From Polyangiaceae bacterium (lineage in GTDB: Bacteria > Myxococcota_A > Polyangia > Polyangiales > Polyangiaceae), in NCBI GenBank assembly GCA_016715885.1, contig JADJXL010000001.1, positions 124,001-188,000 of the forward strand: a stretch of DNA of 64,000 nt, written 5' to 3'. Positions 35,981 to 44,312 of this stretch are shown here, in pieces. Under the pieces are notes generated by a model. That model was not told where the DNA came from and made no database searches. It saw nothing but the letters and a program-made list of their open reading frames with translations. A program made the position numbers and the translations under genes. Every line of letters begins with the position of its first letter. Position 1 is the stretch's first letter.

Positions 35981-36945
35981 TCAAACCTTCCGCAACCGAA
36001 ATGGCCCCGCCTTGTGCACCTTGCCCGGTAGCGGCCGCCCCAGCGCACGCTCGGCAACGTTCCCCGCCTCGATGAGCTTCTCCAAGTCCACGCCCGTCTC
36101 GATGCCCATCCCTTGCAGCATGAACACCAAGTCCTCCGTCGCCACGTTGCCCGCGGCGCCCGGCGCGTAAGGACATCCCCAAGTCCACCCACCGACGCGT
36201 CGAAATGACGCACCCCCATCTCGAGCCCCACCAAAATGTTCGCCAGCGCCGTGCCGCGCGTGTCGTGCATGTGCAGCGATATCTGATCGATGTCCATCAC
36301 ATCGAATGCTCGACGCAATATGTCCTGGGTTTGTCTAGGCGTACCCGTGCCGATCGTGTCACTCAGCGCGATCTGGTAACAGCCGAGGTCCACGAGACGA
36401 CGCGCAATGTTCACCGAAACCTCCGGCGACACGGGCCCTTCGTACGGACAACCCCACATCGTCGACACGTAGGCGCGCACGCGCACGCCCGCTTCACGCG
36501 CCGGCGGGATGATCTCCGAAAACACACCCAGCGTCCGGTCGATCGTCTTGTTGATGTTCTTCATGTTGTGCGTCTCGCTCGCACTCATGAAGACCGCGAT
36601 TTCCGGAAGCCCCGTCGCGAGCGCTCGTTCGAGGCCCTTGGCGTTCGGACACAAAGCGCTGAAGGTGACGCCCTCGGGCGCTCGCATGGTCGAAGCAAGC
36701 TCTTCGGCATCGGCGAGCTGCGGGACCCACTTGGGCGAGACGAAACTGGTGATCTCGATGCGCTGAAGGCCCGACGCAACGAGCGCCGAGATGAGCTGCT
36801 TTTTCGCGTCGATGGGCACGACGTTCGGTTCGTTCTGCAAACCATCGCGCGGGCTCACTTCATAGATCGACACGCGATCTGACGAATGAGCGAACAGGTC
36901 GGTTGCAGTCGTACGCGAAGAGCGATCCGTCATGTCCGTGTCCAT
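35981..36945 (-). pseudogene. Hydroxymethylglutaryl-CoA lyase, one-base frameshift
   Basis: The start MDTDMTDRSS (36945) leads into RVSIYEVSPRDGLQNEPN, the HMG-CoA lyase opening with its Arg/Asp active-site residues. Further blocks are FVSPKWVPQLADAEEL, SDTIGTGTP and MHDTRGTALAN (metal-binding HxH region). The frame is lost at the CCCC run 36177-36180; adding one base gives SVGGLGGCPYAPGAAGN, the family active-site loop, and a normal end (GPFRLRKV) at 35981, 321 residues. The enzyme cleaves HMG-CoA to acetoacetate and acetyl-CoA in leucine breakdown. The homopolymer break is most likely an assembly error. Confidence 0.9.
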
Positions 36946-37047
36946 TGTTCGGCAAGCCGACGCGGCGTCAACGGCTGGGGTTTGGGGCGAAGGGCACCGA
37001 AGGTGACCCGAAGCCCCAAATGTTCAACCTGGGCCAATAGCCTTACG

Positions 37048-38490
37048 TCATCCCGGAACGACCCGCAAATGCCGCGACTTCTGGCCCGTCACGAACGGAA
37101 TTGGGTACGCCCCGCTGAAGCACGCAAGGCAATAGCTGCCTTGAGGGACGTCGGCATCGGCTTGCGCGGCCTGTTCGATGCCTCGCACGGAGGAAACGAG
37201 GCCCTCGATGGAAAGATACCCGAGTGAATCGGCCGTGACGTACTTGCAGATCTCGTCGATGCTGTGCGTGGCCGCGATGAGCTCGGCACGTGTCGGCGTG
37301 TCGATGCCGTAATAACAAGGCCATCGCGTGGGGGGACTGGAGATGCGTAGGTGCACTTCGCGGGCGCCGGCATCGCGGACCATCTTGACGATCTTGCGGC
37401 TCGTCGTTCCACGCACGATCGAGTCGTCGACGATGACGACGCGCTTGTCTTTGATGACGGCGCGGTTCGGCGAGAGCTTGAGGCGTACGCCGAAGTGCCG
37501 GATCGACTGCTGAGGCTCGATGAACGTTCGGCCTACGTAGTGGCTGCGGATGAGGCCCATGTCGAAGGCGACGCCTGCCTGTTGAGCGAAGCCGATGGCC
37601 GCGGGCAAACCCGAATCGGGGACCGGAATGACGACGACGTCACTCGTGTCGTGCGCGTCCGGGATGGGCTGCTCTTCGGCGAGCCTGCGTCCGAGCGCTT
37701 TGCGTACGTCGTACACGTTTGCGCCTTCGATGCGCGAGTCGGGACGCGCGAAGTAGACATGCTCGAAGATGCACAGCTTGCGGGGCTTGCGTTCGAAAGG
37801 AAAAACCGAACGGGTTCCATTTGGACCAACCACGAGGACTTCGCCGGGGGCGACGTCGCGGACGTAGGTTGCACCGATGAGGTCGAACGAGGTGGGCTCG
37901 CTGGCGACGACCGTGGCGACGCCGCCGGCGTGTTCCAAGCGGCCGACGCAGAGCGGGCGAAAGCCCATGGGATCGCGGACGGCGATCATCTCGTGCGCGC
38001 TCAGAAACAGGATCGAGTAGGCACCTTCGACTTGCGCGAGCGCTTCGGCGATACGGCTTTCCGTGGTGTCCGCGGAGCTCGAGGCGATGAGGTGGACGAT
38101 GACTTCGGTGTCGCTGGCGCTTTGAAAGATCGACCCGCGGTCTTCGAGGCGTTCGCGGAGGATCTCGTGGTTGGTGAGGTTGCCGTTGTGCGCGACGGCG
38201 ATCGAGCCGTGCGCGTAGTCGACGGCGAGCGGCTGCGCGTTGCGGATGTGCGAACCGCCAGCCGTGGAATAGCGGACGTGCCCGATCGCGCGGTCGCCTT
38301 TCAGGTTCGACAAATCCGGTGGGGAGAAGCTGGCCTGCACGAGGCCCATCGCTCGGTGCGCGGTGAGGCGATTGCCGTCACTGGCGACGATGCCTGCCGA
38401 TTCTTGACCTCGATGCTGCAGTGCATGCAGGCCGAGGTAGGTGATGTTTGCTGCCTCGGGATGGCCGTAGATGCCGAACACGCCGCACAT
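37048..38490 (-). CDS. purF: Amidophosphoribosyltransferase
   Basis: The start at 38490 gives MCGVFGIYG, so Cys2 becomes the N-terminal nucleophile of the glutaminase domain after Met removal; an upstream ATG would hide it. The glutaminase part continues with LQHRGQESAGIVASDG and GHVRYSTAGGSHIRNAQP. The phosphoribosyltransferase part has the PRPP loop VVIVDDSIVRGTTSRKI and the flexible loop DMGLIRSHYVGRTFIEPQQ. The C-terminus carries YYGIDTPTRAELIAA and a final CLACFSGAYP, as in the B. subtilis-type Fe-S enzymes. 480 residues, normal length. First committed step of purine synthesis. Confidence 0.97.
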   Translation of the reverse strand: MCGVFGIYGHPEAANITYLGLHALQHRGQESAGIVASDGNRLTAHRAMGLVQASFSPPDLSNLKGDRAIGHVRYSTAGGSHIRNAQPLAVDYAHGSIAVAHNGNLTNHEILRERLEDRGSIFQSASDTEVIVHLIASSSADTTESRIAEALAQVEGAYSILFLSAHEMIAVRDPMGFRPLCVGRLEHAGGVATVVASEPTSFDLIGATYVRDVAPGEVLVVGPNGTRSVFPFERKPRKLCIFEHVYFARPDSRIEGANVYDVRKALGRRLAEEQPIPDAHDTSDVVVIPVPDSGLPAAIGFAQQAGVAFDMGLIRSHYVGRTFIEPQQSIRHFGVRLKLSPNRAVIKDKRVVIVDDSIVRGTTSRKIVKMVRDAGAREVHLRISSPPTRWPCYYGIDTPTRAELIAATHSIDEICKYVTADSLGYLSIEGLVSSVRGIEQAAQADADVPQGSYCLACFSGAYPIPFVTGQKSRHLRVVPG

Positions 38491-38616
38491 GGGGCGTCTT
38501 GTAGTACGAAAGGCGAGAGCGGCCACGGCCCGCGCGGAGAAAGGCGCGTTTTGCGATGAGATGCGCGAGGCTAGTGGAAATGCGGAGGTCGACGGTTCGT
38601 CAGGGGCAGAGGCGAA

Positions 38617-39336
38617 TCACTTTGCGGCGATGCCCCAGACCTTCTCGATGATCTTCATTTCCATCGTGTCGCTGTGACACGTGGAGCACTCCATGTCCTT
38701 CTTGTCGGCGCGCGTGAGCTTGTGCTCGTACTCGTCCTCCATGAACTTTTCCACGGCCTTGCGATCGCTGCGGTCGAGGTTCTTCTCGTTGCCGTCATGG
38801 CAGGTGTCACAGAAGACGGCGCCGCCCTTTTCATCGCGCACTGCGACGACGAAGTGCTTCCACATGCCGCGGGTGATCTTGAGGTGCCGCGTCTCGGCCT
38901 TGTAGTCGTCTTTGACGTGACAGCCCCAGCAATCGCCGTAGCCCATGGCCTTCTGGAAGAGCGGCATGAGCTTCTTCTTTTGCGCGAGCGGCATCTTGTC
39001 GAACTCGGGGAGCTTGTTGATGTCGAGGCCGATCTTCTTGACGTCCGCGAGCATCTTGCTTTCGCGAATGGGCGTCGACGGTTTGCCCTTGGCCGCAGGC
39101 GGAGCATCGGGCTGCTTTTCGGCCGTCGCATCGGGTTTGGCGCCGTCGGGTTTGGCGGCGTCCGTGCCCGCGCCGTCCGGTTTGGCGGCGTCGGTTCCAC
39201 CGGTGGTCGCCGTCTGATCGTCCTTCTTGTCGGCGGCCGTGTCCGGGTTGGGCGTCGACGAGCCGCCGCACGCGCCGATAGCGCCGGCAACGATCAGAGC
39301 AAGAGTCAAGGTAACGTGTTTGTAGATGCGAACCAT
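38617..39336 (-). CDS. Triheme c-type cytochrome lipoprotein
   Basis: 239 residues with a signal peptide ending in GAIGAC (lipobox). A linker of about 65 residues is Ala/Pro/Lys/Asp-rich. The body has three CxxCH heme-binding motifs: CWGCH, CDTCH and CSTCH, with an extra His in MWKHFVV and EYEHKL that could act as distal ligands. It probably carries electrons in the periplasm or at the outer membrane. No oxidase or reductase genes are next to it; its position between PurF and the cyclic-nucleotide-binding gene suggests it is a single-gene unit. Confidence 0.9.
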   Translation of the reverse strand: MVRIYKHVTLTLALIVAGAIGACGGSSTPNPDTAADKKDDQTATTGGTDAAKPDGAGTDAAKPDGAKPDATAEKQPDAPPAAKGKPSTPIRESKMLADVKKIGLDINKLPEFDKMPLAQKKKLMPLFQKAMGYGDCWGCHVKDDYKAETRHLKITRGMWKHFVVAVRDEKGGAVFCDTCHDGNEKNLDRSDRKAVEKFMEDEYEHKLTRADKKDMECSTCHSDTMEMKIIEKVWGIAAK

Positions 39337-39422
39337 GCGGTCTCCTCGTACTTCGACACGACATTACACGAATCGCCGATGCGGACGGAAGTAGCTCGTT
39401 GAGCTTTCCACGAGCGACCGAA

Positions 39423-39892
39423 TCAGAACTTGCCGGTGACCGTGAGGAACGTGAGCTTGTCGTTGGTCTCGCGAAGCCTATGCGTGAGCATGCGAATGAC
39501 GCTCCATAGAACCTCGTAAGCGAGATCTTTGTGGAGAAACAGCAAATCCTCGAACGCGTCCTTGGGCACGGTGAGCAGGCGGCAACGTTCGTGCACGCGC
39601 GCATCGGCGGAACGCGGAGCTTCATCGAGCAGGCTCATCTCGCCGAAGACCGATCCGGGGCCGAGCACCGCGAGCGCTTCTTCGCCCATCCCGGGCACGT
39701 CGCGGCTGATGCGGACTTTGCCTTCGAGGATGATGTAGAGTTTGTCCCTGGATCGCCGTGCTGGAAGATCTTGGTTCCAAGCGCGTGCGACTCTTCGCTG
39801 GCAACGCGCGAAATGAGCTCGAGCGCCTGCTTCGTGAGGCCCTGGAACAGAGGGACCTTGCTGAGTTTTTCGATGCGTTCCGCGACGTCCAC
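39423..39892 (-). pseudogene. Cyclic-nucleotide-binding domain protein, one-base frameshift
   Basis: The start is GTG 39892 (MDVAERIEKLSKVPLF). The domain pattern is that of a CRP-like cNMP-binding unit: LFQGLTKQALELISRVASEE, IFQHGDPG, then DKLYIILEGKVRISRD, VFGEMSLLDEAPRSADARV (phosphate-binding cassette with GEMSLLDE..RSA), CRLLTVPKDAFEDLL. The frame is lost at CCC 39746-39748; adding a base gives one 156-residue protein. There is no HTH, so it is a free binding domain or a regulatory partner for a kinase. A homopolymer indel is the likely cause. Confidence 0.85.
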
Positions 39893-39986
39893 GTACGTTC
39901 TCGACGCGCACCAGGCTTTCGGTGCGAGCTGCGAGGATAGCGGAGAGTGCGAGGAAAAAGAAAGTTTGCTGCGGCCGAAGCGAACT

Positions 39987-40901
39987 TCAGCGCGTGAAAC
40001 GAACGCGGATGGGAGGCGTTACGCTGGTCGTCGGTTGCCCGGTTTTGTCGAGGCCCGCTTTGAACCTTCGCGCCAGCGCACAGAGGCGCGCCGCGCGCCC
40101 GAACCCGTAACCTGGGTCTTCGACGACTTTCACCGATTGCACCGTTCCATCTGGACGGACTGTCACGATGACCGACGCGACGGCTTGATCGATTTGCTCG
40201 GCATCCGCTTCGGGAGGAAACGGGCAATCCCACGACGTGCTGCCCATGAGCGACGGAGGTTTCGACAAATCCGGCGCAGGAGGCGGCGGCGGCATTTTGG
40301 TGCCCGTGCCGCCTTCTTTGCCATCGAGGTTCGCGCCTTTGTTGTACGTCGGCGCTTTCCCCGTGCCTTCGGCGCTCACCATGCCGAAGCCCGGCCCCGT
40401 CCCATCGCCCGTGACAAACCCTTGACCGGTCATGTCGACGGGTTCGTCCGGGTCTTCCTTCGCCGTCAGTACCTTCGCAGCTTGCGACGGCGGCGGCGGC
40501 GGCGTTTTGTCCTCGTACGGATCCTCTTCCTTCGGCGCGGGTTTGTCTATTTTCGGCGCCGGTTCCGGTTCGGGCTCGGGCTCGGGCGGAGGTTCTTCCT
40601 TCTTGTCTTCGACCTTTTGCTCCGGAGGAACCTCGACGTCGTATTCCGTCCAGAAGAAGTCATGCAGCCCTTGACGCATCTCGCGAATGGCCCGCTGCAT
40701 GTCGAACAGTGCCGTCATCGCGCGGCCGGATGCGTACCCGTGCGTCGCGAGCGCGAGCGCCAGGCCGATGATCGTTCCGGTCCTCGCGGCGCGGTTTCCG
40801 AGCGCGAAGATCGGCGCGAGCGGATCACGATCCTCGCCGGCAGAACGCGCTCGTGATGCTTCAGGATGCACAGCCGTTCCCCCGTTGTTCGCAATCGCCA
40901 T
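39987..40901 (-). CDS. TonB-like energy transducer
   Basis: 304 residues. A single membrane segment (TGTIIGLALALATHGYASG) lies near 40-58, followed by a long Glu/Pro/Lys-rich periplasmic linker (KEEPPPEPEPEPEPAP) and a C-terminal TonB-like domain: DQAVASVIVTVRPDGTVQSVKVVEDPGYGFGRAAR with a final GQPTTSVTPPIRVRFTR. It is the last gene of a minus-strand set truD-exbB-exbD-this gene, 17 bases after exbD. TonB proteins use the ExbB-ExbD proton motor to energise outer-membrane transport. Confidence 0.88.
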   Translation of the reverse strand: MAIANNGGTAVHPEASRARSAGEDRDPLAPIFALGNRAARTGTIIGLALALATHGYASGRAMTALFDMQRAIREMRQGLHDFFWTEYDVEVPPEQKVEDKKEEPPPEPEPEPEPAPKIDKPAPKEEDPYEDKTPPPPPSQAAKVLTAKEDPDEPVDMTGQGFVTGDGTGPGFGMVSAEGTGKAPTYNKGANLDGKEGGTGTKMPPPPPAPDLSKPPSLMGSTSWDCPFPPEADAEQIDQAVASVIVTVRPDGTVQSVKVVEDPGYGFGRAARLCALARRFKAGLDKTGQPTTSVTPPIRVRFTR

Positions 40902-40918
40902 CGGCCTGACTCCTCAGC

Positions 40919-41368
40919 TCATGGTGTTGCCGGTGCTGGTGCGGGAGCGCCTTCGCCTTCGGCTGTGGGCGTCACGCCAAACGCGATCTTCGATACGCCT
41001 GCTCGCTTCAGCACGTCGAGCGACTGCATCACTCTACCGTGTTGCACCAAGGATTCAGCACGAATCACGGCGCGCAGATCGGGTGTCTTCGCTTGCGCTT
41101 CTTTCGCGAGCGGCAAAAGGGCGTCTGCATTTGGGAGCTTCTTGCCATCGGCGACGAGATCGCCGTTCGCTCGAAGCTCCACGCTGAACACCATCTGCAC
41201 TTCTTTGCCGGATGCTGCCTTGGGCAGGTCGAGCGGCATGGCCTGCGACACGATGATCTTCGCCGTCACCATGAAGATGATCAGCAAGACGAGGGTGATG
41301 TCGACGAGCGGCGTGACGTTGATCCCCTCGACCATCGCGTCGTCATTGCTCTGACTCGACATCGCCAT
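40919..41368 (-). CDS. exbD: ExbD/TolR biopolymer transport protein
   Basis: 149 residues. N-terminal cytosolic tail (MAMSSQSNDD) then the single membrane helix with the essential Asp: INVTPLVDITLVLLIIFMVTA. The periplasmic part (LDLPKAASGKEVQMVFSV, IRAESLVQHGRVMQSLDVLKRAGVSKIAFGV) is typical. The start codon overlaps the exbB stop (ATG at 41368-41366, TGA from 41370), so translation is coupled. It pairs with ExbB to form the proton channel that drives TonB. Confidence 0.93.
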   Translation of the reverse strand: MAMSSQSNDDAMVEGINVTPLVDITLVLLIIFMVTAKIIVSQAMPLDLPKAASGKEVQMVFSVELRANGDLVADGKKLPNADALLPLAKEAQAKTPDLRAVIRAESLVQHGRVMQSLDVLKRAGVSKIAFGVTPTAEGEGAPAPAPATP

Positions 41369-42183
41369 CAGTCAGCCTCCGCGCCGTTCGAATCCGCTTT
41401 CGAATCCGACTCGTCCTTCTTCGTTTCGGCCTTCTTGCCCTTCGTTGCGGCAGCAGCCGCAGCAGGCTTCGCTTCGGCCTTCTTCACGACCGGCGCGGGA
41501 GCCGCCTCTTCTTCGTCGTGATCGCCATGCTCTTCGCCGTGCAAGTGCGACAGGAGCACGCGCGTCAGCGCTTCGGTGTTGGCTAGCGTCGACTTGATCA
41601 TGCGCTGGAAGAGGTTGTTGAACGCGACCGCCGGGATGGCGACCGCGAGACCGACGGCCGTTGCGACGAGCGCTTCGGCGATGCTCGACATGACCGCTTG
41701 CGGCGCCATCGCGGCCGATGCGGCTTGCGCCATGGGTTTTTCCGCGGCCTTGCCGAGCGCATCGAATGCACCGACGACGCCGATGACCGTTCCGAACAGA
41801 CCGATGAACGGCGCGTTGTTGCCCAGCGTTCCGAGGTACGCGAGGCGCCTTTCGAGCTTCATGCGTTGAAGCGCGAGCGCTCCGGCCATCGCTTCTTCCG
41901 CAGCTTTCGGCCCGCGATCGGCCTCCATGAGACCCGCCTTCACGACCGCTGCTTCCGCCGACGGCGATGCCTCCATGCGCTTCATCGCCGCTTCGACCGA
42001 GTCCCGCAAGGCAGTGCGTAGATCCCGATGAAGAACCACGACGTCATCCCGCAAGGTCCAGAAAAACCAGGCGCGTTCGAGGATGATCGCGACGCTGATC
42101 ACCGACAGCCCGATCATGAGCCACATGACCCAGGCCGCGCCAAAGCCAACCATGATGCGCTGCAGCCACTCGATGAGATTCAT
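41368..42183 (-). CDS. exbB: ExbB/TolQ/MotA family proton channel protein
   Basis: 271 residues with three membrane segments: MWLMIGLSVISVAIILERAWFF near 20-41, APFIGLFGTVIGVVGAF in the conserved loop-and-helix region, and VMSSIAEALVATAVGLAVAIPAVAFNN. The signature GLFGTVIGV and EALVATAVGLAVAIPA blocks are standard. The C-terminus has a long Lys/Glu/Ala tail (EEHGDHDEEEAAPAPVVKKAE), longer than in E. coli ExbB. It follows truD by 16 bases. Confidence 0.94.
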   Translation of the reverse strand: MNLIEWLQRIMVGFGAAWVMWLMIGLSVISVAIILERAWFFWTLRDDVVVLHRDLRTALRDSVEAAMKRMEASPSAEAAVVKAGLMEADRGPKAAEEAMAGALALQRMKLERRLAYLGTLGNNAPFIGLFGTVIGVVGAFDALGKAAEKPMAQAASAAMAPQAVMSSIAEALVATAVGLAVAIPAVAFNNLFQRMIKSTLANTEALTRVLLSHLHGEEHGDHDEEEAAPAPVVKKAEAKPAAAAAATKGKKAETKKDESDSKADSNGAEAD

Positions 42184-42199
42184 CTTCCGGTTGTGCCTT

Positions 42200-43402
42200 T
42201 CAATCTCGGGCTTTTTCCACCCGGGCTCGTTGTTCTGGACTTTCGCCGAGAGCGCGCTGACGCAAGGCGTATCGCGCGCTTGGTTGTATTGCCTGACTCA
42301 GGAGGTTTGATCGGAATTTTTCTGACCCGCCGTCATCGTCGGAAACATGCCCAGGTTGCGACGTCGCATCGGCAAGGCGGCATGCCGTCGCGAGGACGGT
42401 CGTGGCGTAGCCCCCCTTCGGTAGCACAAAAGAAACCGCGAGCATGCCCGATGCATCGGGATCACTCGCTTTGAACTCGGCAACCTCCATTCGAAGTGAT
42501 CGGCGAGTTCCCTCACCATGTGCCCGAAAGTCGTCGAGTCGCTTCGTGTCGGGCAGGACGGCGGTCAGCACTTCGAGTTCGAGGTCGCGCACGAGTCCTT
42601 CGGGCCAGCGCATTTTTGCGCCGAACATCGGACCTGTGGCCGATATGGCCAGTGTTGCAGCACGTGCCCGCGCATCGTCGAGCTCGGGGCCTTCGTTTGG
42701 GACCAAAAAGAGTCCACCCGAATCGTGCTTTTTCGCGAGGTCTCCGGGCAGGACCGTCGTCCACGTGCCGTCTGCGATGCGTCGATCGAGCACTTGGTTG
42801 AAGAGCATCGATTGGAGGGCCGAGAAGAGCAGGCGTTGTTCATGACGATCGCGCGGGCCGCGTTCTTTGCCTGCGAGCCACGCGAGCGCTCGGGCCGGGT
42901 TTGTCCCATCGCGACCGAATCGTTGGGGGCCAAATGAATTGGGTGCACCTTGGCGCGCGGTTTCTTCGAGTTTGTCGCGTACACGTTGCGCGTCCTCGAG
43001 AGACAAACCGCGAAGTTTGAGGTGAAACCGATTGCCGTCGAGGTGTCCGGGCTTGAGCTTGTTGTCATGACGCCGTGCGTCCAAAATCTCTACGCCTGTG
43101 AGCGACAATGTGGCGAGGATGGGTTCGACCGGAACGGCGATGGGGACGGGGATCGAGACGGTTTGGGTGGTGACGGCGTGTCTATCTTTCATGCCGGCAA
43201 ACCCGACGCCGCGTTGGTCGGCGCCGAACGCGCGTGCCAGTTCGCGGACGACGTCGAGGGTGGTGCGTCCTTTTTTTCGCAGCGTGATGAAGAGGTGTTC
43301 GCCTTTTCCGCTGGCGGGGTACGCGGGGATTTCTTCGACGACGAAGTCTTCGGGCGTGGTGCGAATGGTTGCTACGGGTAGGTTCGTCGGGGCGCTCGTC
43401 AT
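42200..43402 (-). CDS. truD: tRNA pseudouridine synthase D
   Basis: 400 residues. The N-terminal motif DFVVEEIPAY, the catalytic block GVGFAGMKDRHAVTTQ (Asp nucleophile in MKDRH) and the central PNSFGPQRFGRDG are all diagnostic of TruD. The protein also has the insert domain LFLVPNEGP. TruD makes pseudouridine at position 13 of tRNA-Glu. The C-terminal 45 residues after GGYATTVLATACRLAD are outside the family core and rich in Ser, Arg and Gln. It is the first gene of the exbB-exbD-tonB operon. Confidence 0.96.
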   Translation of the reverse strand: MTSAPTNLPVATIRTTPEDFVVEEIPAYPASGKGEHLFITLRKKGRTTLDVVRELARAFGADQRGVGFAGMKDRHAVTTQTVSIPVPIAVPVEPILATLSLTGVEILDARRHDNKLKPGHLDGNRFHLKLRGLSLEDAQRVRDKLEETARQGAPNSFGPQRFGRDGTNPARALAWLAGKERGPRDRHEQRLLFSALQSMLFNQVLDRRIADGTWTTVLPGDLAKKHDSGGLFLVPNEGPELDDARARAATLAISATGPMFGAKMRWPEGLVRDLELEVLTAVLPDTKRLDDFRAHGEGTRRSLRMEVAEFKASDPDASGMLAVSFVLPKGGYATTVLATACRLADATSQPGHVSDDDGGSEKFRSNLLSQAIQPSARYALRQRALGESPEQRARVEKARD

Positions 43403-43505
43403 GACAGACGGCCATGGAGCATGAAAATGGCGTTGCGTAAAGGGGGCGGGCGAGCTCGACGAGGTTTGCGAAATGAAATAGGGGGGTTCGTCATTCTTGA
43501 ATGAC

Positions 43506-43518
43506 GGGGGGGGGGGGG
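43506..43518 (+). repeat. Run of 13 G residues between genes
   Basis: A homopolymer of 13 G lies between the truD start (43402) and the stop of the 161-residue gene (43566), both on the minus strand (where it reads as C13). Such tracts slip during replication and sequencing. If real it could vary spacing or expression of the truD operon; it is not inside a coding region. Confidence 0.7.
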
Positions 43519-43565
43519 GCGCCGCCCGCTGGGCCCCACACGAGCCATTCTCGACCCGGATTCAA

Positions 43566-44051
43566 TCAAGGACGCGGTGGTCCTCCGCGTTCTTCTTGTA
43601 CGGTGACGGCGCCGTACTTGAAGCATTGCCTGATGGATTCATAGGACGATTTGCGCGTGGGCACGACCTTCACGAAGTGGCCTCTTCGCCGCACGACTTC
43701 GGCTTTGCACTTTACAAGCTCTTCGTCGATCTCGCCCTCGGACAATTCCCTTGGAAACGTGAGGATGAGGCCGGTGAGCGGCGGAGGTTCTTCCGAATTC
43801 ATAGGATCTGGCGGCGGCGCTGAAGGTTCGGCAGCGACCATCGATGATGCGGGTTCTGCGCGTGATTTCGGCGGTGGGCGAGGTGGTGGCGGCGTGCTGG
43901 TTCGATTGTCTGCTTGCGGGGCCGATGTCGAATCGGGCAGTGTCGTGGATTCCTTTGGCGGCTGAGCATTTTGCGGCCAAAAAAGCAAGATGAAGAGCAG
44001 TATGACGACACTGCCGATCACGCCGACGACTGCCTTTTCATGTCCAGACAT
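43566..44051 (-). CDS. Single-pass membrane protein, unknown function
   Basis: The ATG at 44051 (MSGHEKAVVGVIG) is chosen because CAGG lies 8 bases ahead; the frame could begin 9 bases earlier. One N-terminal membrane segment (AVVGVIGSVVILLFILLFW) is followed by a Pro/Thr/Ser-rich linker (STPPPPRPPPKS) and a small compact domain (ILTFPRELSEGEIDEELVKCKAEVVRRRGHFVKVVPT). The domain has two cysteines. 161 residues. No family is known. It is upstream of truD on the same strand and may be a membrane-tethered periplasmic protein. Confidence 0.7.
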   Translation of the reverse strand: MSGHEKAVVGVIGSVVILLFILLFWPQNAQPPKESTTLPDSTSAPQADNRTSTPPPPRPPPKSRAEPASSMVAAEPSAPPPDPMNSEEPPPLTGLILTFPRELSEGEIDEELVKCKAEVVRRRGHFVKVVPTRKSSYESIRQCFKYGAVTVQEERGGPPRP

Positions 44052-44312
44052 GCACATCACCTGCTGACGGGGGCGTTCATCATACGCCAGGCTTGGAATC
44101 GTGTGCTTGTCATCTCCGTTGGAGCTTGGTTTTTGCCGAGGTTTGCGACTTCATAGCCATTTGGGGCGGAACGTGATGTCGGTTGAAACGACAATGCGCA
44201 AGGGCTGATTGGGGCGTAACGATTTTTCAACTGCTGATGGATTGTTCAGGGCTTCCGTGATATCTCGGTTTATTCTCGTTCCGGACAGGGACGCAACACA
44301 CGAGGTAAATCT

